Shown here: one piece after another, positions 23,410 to 35,105 of the stretch | Layout: each line of letters opens with the position of its first letter | Position numbering within the stretch: the stretch's first letter is position 1 | From: Tomocerus qinae | Lineage: Eukaryota > Arthropoda > Collembola > Entomobryomorpha > Tomoceridae | DNA: 64,000 nucleotides | Direction: 5' to 3' | Assembly: GCA_020055645.1 (NCBI GenBank) | Contig: CM034546.1 | Span: 73,346,001 to 73,410,000 of the forward strand | Notes under the pieces: generated by a model | Seen by the model: only the letters and a program-made list of their open reading frames with translations | What the model was told of the DNA's origin: nothing | Database searches by the model: none | Program-made: the position numbers and the translations under genes

Positions 23410-25860
23410 ATACTCGAAGTATAATTACTTTCTCTCTTGAGTACGTGTGTGATATTTGTATTATCGAATAGAATCTCTGCAATGTAATATTTTGCCTTTC
23501 CTTCCTGCAATTATTCTTATTGAGATTATGATCACTCTTTCCATTTAATAAACTATAAGAGAAATACAGAAAACAATAATCTTGAAATTCCTAGAATATC
23601 TTGAAGTAAAGATGAACTTCTTACCTGATTCTGAACTACATAATATTACTACCATACTACAATATCTAAATTTTCTTAAATATTATGTCGTAATGTTTAA
23701 CTTTTCATTCAAAGGCAGCAGCACCAGCGTTGCTCAGAAATATCCCCCAATAATTATTATAGCAGTCGTCCAATTACATATTTGTCTTTTACTTTTTAAT
23801 CCTTTCATCATTTAAAATTTTCTTTAACAAATTATCCTTTGCAAATCCAGACCAATTCTACACAGTTGAATATTTTAAAACATTATTATAATATTATGCA
23901 AGCAATAATACTTTGTTTTCCAAAAATTAGATTTTTAAATGTACAACGTGGGAAGGTTGTAGGAGAATTCGTCAATAAAATTTCGACAATTGATAAAGGT
24001 GGTTTCAACAGAAAAATTTTTAATATCGACAATGGTAAAGCATTATTCGACAATAACAAAAGAGATATTGACAACTTAAAAACTTTTATTAGTCACACAG
24101 AATGTCATACCAGGTCATTCCTATAAAACAGCTACGCTTTTTGTGCGCTATATAGCATATATTTTATATAGCAGCCCAATATCGTGCTGTGTCAATGGTG
24201 CTGTAAGTTCCAATGACTTTCTTTATTTTGCTGCAATCGGACATAATTATTGCCAGGTGATTTCCATAAACTTGCATCGATTCATTTGCTCTCACCTACA
24301 AGTAGTTTTTCAATAAGCCACCAAAATCTAGATACGTTCTAAACCTTAGATTAATCGAGTTAATTCGAGTTATGAAAATCCTCCTGGTTACAAGTAGTAC
24401 TATATACGCGGAATCCCTTATAAACTACGCTAATAGCAATTCCACATATTTGGGGGGAAAGTTGATTTAATTGTCCAAGTGCCAGTGCCTATCCAATCAC
24501 AACACTGAAATTATTTCATCTAATGTAAATGTAACCTCCGTAGGCCAACATTTAACCACCGCTTTAAGGTTCCACAACGTCTTATCAACTACTAGCAAAT
24601 AATACACTACAGACCACAGGACAGAAAAGACTACAATATTAGTATATTCCTATTTATTGTCGAATTCCTCATTAACATTGACGATATCTCTTTTAACATT
24701 ATCGGAATCACCTTTTACCGATTGTCGGAATCACCATTGTCCATTGTCGAAATTTTATTGATGAAATCTCCGAATACCCATGGGAATGTATAGATCTGAC
24801 CAACGGTGCTGCCACTGTTTACTAAAACGCTAAATTACCTAACCAAATATGTTTGTTAGGGATACGGTGAATAGGTAGATATATAAGTATCAAACCAAAC
24901 ATTTCGTTGTGCAAGTAACCATTTCGTATGTAGCTATTTTGCCTTTTTCGCCAGATAATATCAATTCATTTTTAACATTTTTGATATGTGGTTTCTGAAT
25001 TGCATGCTGTTCCACAAATAAATAGCATAATATACACAATAATATAATAGGTTGTTGCACTAAATCCGCACAACAGGCACGTACTGTTTAGAGGAAGGTC
25101 AGGGTGCACGATCCATCCTAAATTCTCAAGAAAAGATTTTCTTGTCAAAAGAAATTAACAACCCAAAAACATTTCCCGCTTTGTTTTAATATGTCATGAT
25201 TTTACTAATATTTTGGGGTGCCACTTGGAAAATTCCTGAATACGTACCTGCCGCAACAAACTCCAGATATTGGAACCTTATTAACTTGCAGGAAAGCATA
25301 TAACAGCGTACAGGCGTTACCCTAGACTAGAAATTGCATGTGCACGTTGCACTGTATATAAAAGCCTTTATTGCGTTTATATATAGTGCTTGCGTTCCGA
25401 TATTATTCAATGACTGCGTAGTCATCACTCAAGTTAATAATGGGGCTGAACTTATATACCAAAGAGCGTAGCAAATTATTTATTTTACACCGCATTTTTA
25501 ATTATTAAGTATGAACATTAACACTATTTAAGCTGGTTTCTTTATAATATCAATGATTTAGACAATTTCATCTTTTTTCTGCGCATCGTTTTCTTCCCAA
25601 AAGGTTAGTTACCTAGATAATAATATTATATGATACCGAGAAGTCTGGGAAGCAAAATGATTTATTTCTGCATGCTGCGTGAAATAACTGGCTTGGCTAC
25701 GCTAACACTATCCATTATAAACCAGGTTATCAAAATTTCTAAAATTTTAAGACATTTTATTATTCTCACATTGTTCACATTCCAATTTTCTTACACAAAC
25801 TACAGGAAACTAAGTTTACACAAATAATATAAGCACTTGCAGCCTTTTCAATCACTATCA
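23410..25860. repeat. Duplicated intergenic block B3
   Basis: No gene seen. It is paralogous to the other B blocks (GGCAGCAGCACCAGCGTTGC at about 23715, GGTGCTGCCACTGTTTACTA at about 24805) and contains the old hAT-like remnant at about 25075-25260. It is interrupted by the element at 23955-24778. Confidence 0.6.
23955..24778. mobile_element. 824-bp inverted-repeat transposon inserted in block B3
   Basis: The ends share GTCAATAAAATTTCGACAAT on the left and ATCAATAAAATTTCGACAAT (reverse complement) on the right, with many CGACAAT-type subterminal repeats. Flanking octamers are CGTGGGAA (23947-23954) and CATGGGAA (24779-24786), one mismatch apart. The paralogous blocks have an uninterrupted CATGGGAA. 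No transposase is visible. Confidence 0.75.
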
Positions 25861-26440
25861 CTATATCACTATACTGTATATAATCGTGCTGTTCGAGTTG
25901 TATGTCGGCATGTATGAACCATGGTGCCCATATTACAAAAGCTTCTTGCCCGTTTGCAGCAAAATAAAACGTTGAACATTATTGTTATGCACGGCAACTA
26001 AATATAAGTTTATAACCACCGTTTTAGATAGAGCAATAAATTTACCTGCCTATATATCTATGTATGTAACTATGTGTGGTAGGGTGAAAAGCGGGAACAA
26101 ATAAATATTTGTAATTTTGAAACAAATAAATATTTGTATGTCCAATACTCATGATCATTGCATATCTTTCGAAATTGAGTCATGCTCTGGGGGCTACTAG
26201 TTTCATAATAATCATAATGTCATGATCTGGATCTAGTTGGATTGCAAATAAGAAGATTTACATCTACAGTCAACGCTTGACTTGCTTGGTATGTAGGTCC
26301 AGTATATTCAGAACTTACATTGGATCAGAATAATCTCTTGTATTTTTGTATCTAAACGTGCATTTCAGCAATATAACCATATCACTTAATAACTTCGTCT
26401 TAATATAATTATTAAGCATTTATTTAGGTTTTACCAAACT
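25861..26440. other. Spacer, no gene seen
   Basis: Part of it (about 26020-26090, AATTTACCTGCCTATATATC) is similar to the reverse complement of about 43770-43830. TCTGGATCTAGTTGGATTGC near 26228 is a diverged copy of a motif at 5620 and 29690. Confidence 0.4.
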
Positions 26441-26454
26441 TTGAGTTCATTACA

Positions 26455-27525
26455 TTTGTACGGTTGCAAAACTGCAGTACATGGTTGTAAAACTGCAATG
26501 CCTGGTTGTAAAACTGCAGTGCCTGGTTGTAAAACTGCAGTGGCTGGTTGTAAAACTGCAGTGCCTGGTTGTAAAACTGCAATGCCTGGTTGTAAAACTG
26601 CAGTGCCTGGTTGTAAAACTGCAGTGCCTGGTTGTAAAACTGCAGTGCCTGGTTGTAAAACTGCAGTGCCTGGTTGTAAAACTGCAGTGCCTGGTTGTAA
26701 AACTGCAGTGCCTGGTTGTAAAACTGCAGCGCCTGGTTGTAAAAATGCAGTGCCTGGTTGTAAAACTGCAATGCCTGGTTGTAAAACTGCAGTGCCTGGT
26801 TGTAAAACTGCAGTGGCTGGTTGTAAAACTGCAGTGCCTGGTTGTAAAACTGCAATGCCTGGTTGTAAAACTGCAGTGCCTGGTTGTAAAACTGCAGTGC
26901 CTGGTTGTAAAACTGCAGTGCCTGGTTGTAAAACTGCAGTGCCTGGTTGTAAAACTGCAGTGCCTGGTTGTAAAACTGCAGCGCCTGGTTGTAAAACTGC
27001 AGTGCCTGGTTGTAAAACTGCAGTGCCTGGTTGTAAAACTGCAGTGCCTGGTTGTAAAACTGCAGTGCCTGGTTGTAAAACTGCAGTGCCTGGTTGTAAA
27101 ACTGCAGTGCCTGGTTGTAAAACTGCATTGCCTGGTTGTAAAACTGCAGTGCCTGGTTGTAAAACTGCAGTGCCTGGTTGTAAAACTGCAGTGCCTGGTT
27201 GTAAAACTGCAGTGCCTGGTTGTAAAACTGCAGTGCCTGGTTGTAAAACTGCAGTGCCTGGTTGTAAAACTGCAGTGCCTGGTTGTAAAACTGCAGTGCC
27301 TGGTTGTAAAACTGCAGCGCCTGGTTGTAAAACTGCAGTGCCTGGTTGTAAAACTGCAGTGCCTGGTTGTAAAACTGCATTGCCTGGTTGTAAAACTGCA
27401 GTGCCTGGTTGTAAAACTGCAGTGCCTGGTTGTAAAACTGCAGTGCCTGGTTGTAAAACTGCAGTGCCTGGTTGTAAAACTGCAGTGCCTGGTTGTAAAA
27501 CTGCAGTGCCTGGTTGTAAAACGTT
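26455..27525. repeat. 21-bp minisatellite, about 50 units
   Basis: The unit is GGTTGTAAAACTGCAGTGCC plus T, each with a PstI site (CTGCAG). Variants at the position before TGCC/TGGC (AATG, GTGG, GCGCC, ATTG) recur in the same order about 12-13 units apart, pointing to duplication of a higher-order block. Because 21 is a multiple of three and the unit lacks stops in several frames, long open frames (FYNQALQ, PGCKTAV and VVKLQCL repeats) run through it on both strands. That is expected of the repeat and is not evidence of a gene. Confidence 0.95.
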
Positions 27526-27865
27526 ACTACCCCAGGATGTAAAACTTTGGATGTGAAAATTTCCAATACCAATGTGAACACCTCACATCATGTATAAATC
27601 TTTTTATTTATAAATCGAAATTTTATAAATTCAAATAAAATTGTCCAACCGTTAACATTTTTTTGCATTTCCTTAATTGACGTCTCCAAATCAACTTTAT
27701 TTTTTTCTTCTTCAAACCAACAAGGAAGCTTTCAGTTATTCAAACTACTAAAACAAAGAATGTCAATTTTTTGCAGAAACTTTATTTTAAAATTTATAAA
27801 ACTACATTTGCGAAATTTTTTACAAAATATTGCAATTATAACGTAAGGACGCTTCCCATAATTAA

Positions 27866-28797
27866 TTAATTTCGGTATTGGTGACTATTACGACGGAGTT
27901 GTCTGCTGCGAAAACGGGGACGATCGGGTCTAACTCGTTCGCTAGCGAAATACGAAGCATCAACGGAATTGTCAGTGCACGATTCACTGTACATGGACAC
28001 TACATCAGTGTCGTCGTATCCGAGGGATTTAATATGATCCAAAATAGAATTTTTTTCTTCTTCGGTAAGAGATTTGGTTTTTGAAAAGGAAACCCATCCA
28101 TTTTCACCATTTGGAAAACAAAAAATTATAACGAAAAAGTTTTTCTTGTCAGTGAATGAGACGTAAGACAATGCATGGTCATCTTGAATCAAAAAATCAA
28201 AGATTATAAATAGATTAAAACTCAATATAATCACATTTTAAGATTTAGTGTGCTTGAAGCCATTAATACAAATTTCTTAATTACCGAATTTGTTAAGTCC
28301 AATACTTGAGTAGTCGCAAAATAAGGCGTAATCTGCCGACATTGTAGGATAACATTTATACGTGGATTTCCCACCACCAAATCCATAAAATTTCCCATCG
28401 ACCACGTCTTTACTATGTTCTAATCGGACTCTCCCACACATATTGCTGAAGTCGTCCGTGTAGTTCAGCAGCTTTCCTTGTATTAATTCAGCTATATGAA
28501 GTCTAACGGCAGAATTCGCCAGTTCCATATGCCATCCGTCTGCAGGTTGAGATTCTTGGAGCTAATAAATTGTGAAAGTAACTTAGGATAAAAAATTAAG
28601 TTTTTAAAATATCTTTTACTTAAATACAAATATTATAAAATGAGTTACAATAGCTACTTTCAATATTTTACCCATGTAAAGTCAAGAGCAATAGGTTTAG
28701 GATTATAGCAGACAGTAGCTGGAGAATTTTTCGCGCAAGTAGACTGGGACTTTGCCACGGCTACCACAGCTAATGCAATCAAAAATATTTGATTCAT
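27866..28797 (-). CDS. Secreted lipocalin-like protein, copy 5 (subfamily A), intact
   Basis: Exons 28672-28797, 28285-28561 and 27866-28182 give 239 aa. There is a signal peptide (MNQIFLIALAVVAVAKSQST), Cys pair CAKNS...VCYNPKP, the core LLNYTDDFSNMCGRVRLEHS, and the C-terminal YVSFTDKKNFFVIIFC, GENGWVSFSKTKSLTEEE, a helix and the final SESC. The tail is basic (RFRSRQLRRNSHQYRN). It is nearly identical to the gap-truncated copy 1, including promoter and flanks. Compared with subfamily B it has FSKTKSL rather than MSKTTSL and a longer tail. A TATA box (CTGCATATATAAG) is at 28915-28927. Lipocalin assignment is inferred from the C-terminal pattern. Confidence 0.75.
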
Positions 28798-28929
28798 AGT
28801 TTTAAGTTACCCAAACGACGTTTTGAAAGAAGAATTTGTAATCGTTCCAGTATTGTGATCCCACGAATGTATAGCAGGTAAATAATAATTAATGTGTATG
28901 ACCAAGCTATTGTACTTATATATGCAGAA

Positions 28930-31500
28930 AAGAAATTCTCCTCCCTTTTTGTGTCTGTGATGTTAAGAATGTATGTTAGCTTAGTATAAAAATAACCCTT
29001 AATAACTTCCAATAGAGTTATTTTAATAATGCACAACAGGGCGTTAGGCAATCAAGGCAGTATGATATATTATGATATGTTTACATAACACATAATTAAC
29101 ATTAACATTTCCAGTAACGCAGCGCAGTTTATGCTTAATAATAAAAAGTTGAAATCGTAAAAATTATTATCTGAGAAGTTTATTGGGAAAAATTCTGCGC
29201 TATCTGTTAGTGATCATTTATACAAAAAACTCGTTCAGTTCCAGAAGTTTCACTCCGGCGTTAGATATGATAATATTACCTACACAATTATACGCGTCCA
29301 TGCTTTCGATACAATGCAAGTATTTATATACCTTTCTAATTCAAAATGTAAAATGAAATCATAAATATTTTAAAAATTTATACTAGATTGATAAATACTA
29401 AAATGAATAATTTAAAACAAATTAATATATAAATTATAAATTAAATAACATTTAAAAAGTAAATAAAAGGGAAGTGCAATATTAACAATTAGTATGTGCT
29501 ATGTATGTATTGTCATTGTACATTGTACCTTGCTATTGTACATGATTGTATCGCAAAGGTCAAACTTGCACTTACACAAGTACCTGCTTATTTTAGTGCA
29601 GATGCTGCTCCAACAAGTCAGCGATCAGTATAATATTAACAAACTTAACAAGACGGTAATTTACACTTGGATGCACTTGCACAATTCTGGATCTGGTTGG
29701 AGTACAAATAAGAAGATAATCGACGTAGGTCTTACTTGATCACTAGGTCCAGTTAATCTTGAGACTACATCTTCTTTATTTTTGAATCTAAACGTGCCGT
29801 CTTCTTATTTGTAGAAGCATTAATTGCACTGTTATTTGTTATCTATACCGTACCAAGCATGTAAAGGAAGCTATTTTTCTGGACTTCAACAGGTACAGGT
29901 TGCAATATTGATTGCAGTAGTCAGTAGACTTACAGTACTAGTGTGTAATACTGATGGTAAAATTCTCAGCCGATGCAGACTATTTTTTCCACGTTCAACT
30001 CTCCTTATCAAATATATTAATTCTATCATTTTACTTCTTTGGATATATTTATTTATTATAACTTTGTTTTACATAAAAACGTGCAGAGATATAAAGAACG
30101 TGAACAAAGGTACGAATGGAATTATATTGTTATATAATATAGTAGTGATACAATTTAAGTAACGTTCAATTATACCTTATATAGATACACTATTATAGAC
30201 TATAGATATAGCGTAGTGGTAATGAAAACACTCTTAAATATATCAGACATACATGTTAAATAAATGCATGTGCTATTTTAAATTCTGCCTGGATGTACCA
30301 AATCTCTCAGCATATTGTGTAAGTAGTTTAAAATGCGTTGTCTACAGTCTACATCAGATTAAGTTTGTTTAGATTTATTATCAGATCAAGTGGCTATTTT
30401 TCTGACTCGCTTGTTCAATTAGAGGATATACGTACGCGTACGTTGGAAACGAAAACAAAAGAATAACCACATAACGAATGGTCGATGTAATAGAAAAGTG
30501 CTGCGTGCAAAAAGACGAGTGATGAAGTTGCAATATACAGTTCAATGTACATTAATTTAACCTTCTTTCAAACAATATAGTCTAGAAGACACTTGTACAT
30601 AAATAGATATCACACAAAATGTTTTTGCCATTCGGAACAGAACTAAATATCGTATCAGACTTAAATATCAACTTTAATTCGATTACTTCTATCTTTGAAA
30701 GCAATAAAACGAAGAGAAATAAGATATTAACGATATAAAAATAAGTGCAAGCTGAATGTCTTCTTTAGATACTCCCGTTTCCCATATAAAATGTGATTGT
30801 AATTATTAACTGTATAAGACACTATATCGCATAAAATACTTGTTTTAGTGCTCGAGGATTAACAAAATTGCATGTCAACCTTAACGCTAAATATTTTCAA
30901 AGACAAAAATGAATTTGATCATTTCTATCGCCACCATTATTTGAATGTACTTGTACTTTTTCATGTACTTCAGAAAATGACGGACATAAAAGTTCAATTT
31001 AAAGAACATTAAAAATGGAATTGGTAAACAGAATGCAAGAGCAAGTCTGATTTAACTTATATTTTGTGTGCATATTCCAAATGATATTTGTCATAAAGTA
31101 TATCGTACACATTTGCTATTAATTGCTGATTGCAGTCATTATTCTCTTTTTTCTCTCGCTTTTCTACACGACTGTACGCCGTGCCAGACAAAAGAAAGAA
31201 TCCGGCAAATGAAAGAGTCATAATGGCATGTTCAACATTTAGCGAAGTCTGTCTAATTTAGACACTATTTGTAATACCTCATGAAATTTAATATTAGAAT
31301 GATTTAAATTTACGTACAAATGATTGAAATAATCATTTTTATTCGCGAATCTGAAAAAACTTACCAAAAGTCAAGTTGATATTGATACTAATGTACTCAG
31401 TGGTAATTTATGAAATACTTTATAACATCAATACTATAGCATAAGTAAATAGTTGTCTTACTTCTAAAACAACTTTAAGGAATAGTCATACTTATAATGT
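28930..31500. repeat. Duplicated intergenic block A2
   Basis: No supported gene. 28930-30960 aligns with block A1 at 4842-6980. 30860-31180 also matches 21410-21900, and 31210-31500 matches 15490-15680 plus 18770-18870. Confidence 0.65.
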
Positions 31501-31861
31501 TCATATAAAATTATGAAATCAATTATTTAGGAAAGCAGAATGTAATGTGGTATGATTTAATTTTATGTAAATTATTTCCAAGTTATTAATATTTGCATAA
31601 CTATTATGATATTGTGTTAGATCAATAAAGACAAAATGAATTAAATTTTGGGAAAATTAACTTTTGTTACTATTTATATTCATATTGTATTAGATCATCA
31701 AATATTACTTAAATAATGGTGTCCACCAGGCAAAAGTACAAATAATTTCATAAACAAAATATCTAATGAATAGTATCAATTTTAAAACAAGAAAATACAA
31801 ATAGAATCTGAAGAAGAACTATTAAAAAAATGTAAATTAAGATACCTTTGTTTTTGTTTTA

Positions 31862-32813
31862 TTAATTGTCATGTTGTTTGTAGTAACGATTTCGTTGTCT
31901 GCTGCTACGAAAACGGGGACGATCTGGTCGAACACGTTCACTAACAAAAAAACGAAGCATCAACTGAATTATCGTTACAAGATTCGCTGTACATGTTTAC
32001 CACATCATTCTCATCATATCCGAGGAATTTAATGTGATCAAATACAGATCTTCTTTCTTGTGCAGTAAGAGTTGTTGTTTTTGACATGGAAAACCATCCG
32101 TTCTCGCCATTCGGAAAGCAAAAAATACCAATGACAAGATTTTTATGGTCGGAGAATGAAACATAGTTGAGTGAATGATCATCTAGAAAAATTAAAACGG
32201 AATAAATTATTAATTCTGTAAAAATGGTCACAAATATCGTTGATTATGTGTATATTATTAAATGTTTAACTGTCTCACCGTATTTTTCGAGTCCGACACT
32301 TGAGTAGTCGCAATATAAAGCCCCAAATTCTGCTTTTGATGGGCGGCACTGATAAGTAACCTTTCTGCCACCAAATCCATACATTCTCCCATCCACCATA
32401 TCCTGGCTGTGTTCTAGACGAATTCTACCGCACATATTGCTGAAGTCATCCGTGTAATTCAGCAATTTTCCTTGGAGTAATTCCGCAATATGAAGTCTTA
32501 CGGCAGAATTACCTAGTTCCATATGCCATCCATCTGCAGGTTGAGTTTCTTGTGTCTAATAACAAAAGTAAAACAATTGAGAATGTTTTGACAATATAAA
32601 TGCATTTTCTTTTACTTTTTGGCCAACTGAAATTTTTAAGAAGTAATTTCATAAAAATGCATTATGTTTGAATTTTAGTAATTATACCCATTTAATGTCG
32701 GGATTTTTAGGTTTCGGGTGAGTACAAACATGTATTGGGGACTCCTGCTTACAAGTGGACTGTGAATCAACCACTGCTATTGCTATTAATGCAATAAACA
32801 ATAGCCGGTTCAT
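31862..32813 (-). CDS. Secreted lipocalin-like protein, copy 6 (subfamily B), tail frameshifted
   Basis: Exons 32688-32813, 32279-32555 and a last exon from 32182. One extra A in the run at about 31950-31956 shifts the frame after NSVDASF and stops at 31941, giving 214 aa. All cysteines are kept and only the basic tail (the RVRPDR...RNRYYKQ part of the sisters) is lost. The old end would have been at 31862. The tail region also has a three-base duplication relative to the sisters. The protein could still fold, so I keep it as a CDS. Signal peptide MNRLLFIALIAIAVVDSQST; TATA box at 32920-32928. Confidence 0.65.
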
Positions 32814-32929
32814 TATTATTATTTAAGTTAAACTTAAAAAACTGAAAATGCGATTTTTAATTGTTATTGTGTTACTCCTAATCTTCACAGTGAAATGAAA
32901 TGTAAATTGTACAGGTGTGTTATTTATAC

Positions 32930-34420
32930 TCGAATTATAATTACTTTCTCTCTTTTGTTTTTTTTTGATAACTTATACATTGCATTTTTATTTCTATATT
33001 TAGAGTACGTGTAATGTAAACGAATAGGATCTCTGCAAAGTAATATTTAGCATTTCCCCCTTGCAATTATTCTTATTGAGATTATGATCACTGTATTCAC
33101 TTAATAAAGAAAAGGAGAAATACAGAATACAATACAGCAGCAGCACCAACGTTGCTAAGGAATATCCCCCAATAGTTTTTGTAGCATTGTTAAATCACTT
33201 ATTTCTATTTTTGAGCATTTTGAAACATTATGCAAGCAATAATAATTAATTTCCAAAATTAGATTGTTAAATATACAGCATGGGAATATATAGATCTAAC
33301 CAACGGTGCTGCCACTGTTGAATAATACGTTGCAAATGTCTAACCATTAATCAAGTGTTTGTTGGAGATGCGGTGAGTAGGTACGTAAGTATCAATCAAG
33401 TATTTCGCTCTACAAGTATAACCATTTCTTATGTAATTTTTTCCTTTTTACCAGATAATATCAATACATTTTCAACATTTTTTAATATGCGTTTCTGAAT
33501 TACGTGTTGTTACACAAATAAATACCATATATATGCACAATAACAATGGATAGGCTGTTGCAGTAAAACCGAACAACAGGCACGTATTTAGATGGGAGTC
33601 GGGGGCCATGTTCCCCCCTAAAGTCTCAGAAAAAGAGGATTTTCTTGTCAAAAGAAGTTAACTACCCAAAAACCCAGTCATTATTTAACCAATAAATTTT
33701 GGCGTGCCTCCCCTTGAAAAATTCCTGCATACGTGCCTGCTGCACAATCTCCAAATATTGGAATCTAATAAACTTGCACGAAAACATATAACAGCGTACA
33801 GGCGTCACCCTGACGCTGTACAAGAAAATGCGTTGCAAATGTTACTCAATAACTAGTAACTAGTCAATATTCAAGTTAATAATCGGGCTGAAATTATACC
33901 AAACAACATAGGGAATGAATTGTCTATCTTACACCGCATTTTTAATTAGTAATCATTATGTACATGTTATCAAAATTTCCCTGCAGTTTGTGAGAAAAAT
34001 AATTATTATTTTGTTGGATACTCCGATTGTCTTACACATGCTACAGGAAACTAGGTTTTAGTTTGTCACAAATAAGCACTTGAAGTCTTTTCAATAGCAT
34101 CTTAACATAATATTTGGCCAGCTATTTACCACAAAATATAAAGAAGTTGATATTATATTATATAGTCATGAGAAGTTTACATTATTAAATTGGTTCAGGG
34201 ACAGGTAAAGCAGTCCGAGTAACCACGTTGTCTACTGTTTTCTGTTATGTGGTCACGTGCCACGTTCACGTATAGTAAGTAAATCGAGTAAGTGATCAAT
34301 AAAGTATTTTAAATAGAGAAAGCCTTATTCATGTATATACTGATACTTGCGCTGATTTTAATAAAGTTTAAAACTTACTCTGAACAGTGGTTTCCTTTTA
34401 AGCTTACATAGCTGATCGGA
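32930..34420. repeat. Duplicated intergenic block B4
   Basis: No gene seen. It is paralogous to blocks B1-B3 as far as about 34130, with the old hAT-like remnant at 33585-33745, then to 14995-15110. The LINE fragment present at 14.7 kb is missing here. Confidence 0.6.
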
Positions 34421-34428
34421 TTATATGG

Positions 34429-34590
34429 TTGAAGTAAGGCAGAGAGGTTGAACCATTACCTTTCAATGTTATTGTTTTAATTGGATTAGGTTAGGTCCCT
34501 CGAAAGCGGGTGCTGGTATGGCTTGTGTATTTGATGGTACGTATTTTAATATTTGCAACCTCCGCCCTCTGTCTTACTTCAATAGATTAT
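34429..34590. mobile_element. Small MITE, about 160 bp
   Basis: Inverted ends TGGTTGAAGTAAGGCAGAG and (reverse complement) TATTGAAGTAAGACAGAG. GATTATA flanks both sides as a probable 7-8 bp target duplication. No coding capacity. Confidence 0.55.
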
Positions 34591-35105
34591 ACATAATAAA
34601 TAATACTGCAGACATCATACAAAAGTCAATATTATATTATTTCCGAAGGAGCTGAACACTCATAGGAATTGAATTTCATATCTCAGTTAAAACAAAAGAC
34701 TCTTTGCTGGACTTAACTGTTTGCACGGACGGTGACTTGCAAATTCAAAAGCTCTGAGAGTCTATGGCAGAAATTGTGCTCAATTTCCCATCAACAAAAG
34801 GAATATATATTATTATACATATTTTTATTTTATTTTTATATATTTATATACGTTTCATTACAGTCAATAATTGTAATCAAAGTAAATTGATTATAAAGAC
34901 TTGTACATACAATAAAATACAATTAGTAAAAATACAGTAAATCCAGTAGTTTTCCTACTTTAAAAGCTTTCATACTAGAAAATATTACAAATATATAAAT
35001 AACTAAATACTATTACTCAATCCAAGTACTATTAAACTTTTGAATAGTAATAGATAGTACTGTAAAAAATTGTAATAATAGTGTATACCTATAAACTCTA
35101 CGATA

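Noticed and set aside
26455-27525. CRISPR-like array
   Set aside because: Head-to-tail 21-bp units without spacers, in a eukaryotic context: a minisatellite.
26424-27581. Three long open frames (about 350-385 codons) on both strands
   Set aside because: All lie in the 21-bp minisatellite. A stop-free unit whose length is a multiple of three gives open frames automatically, and no signal peptide, splice or flanking coding sequence supports them.
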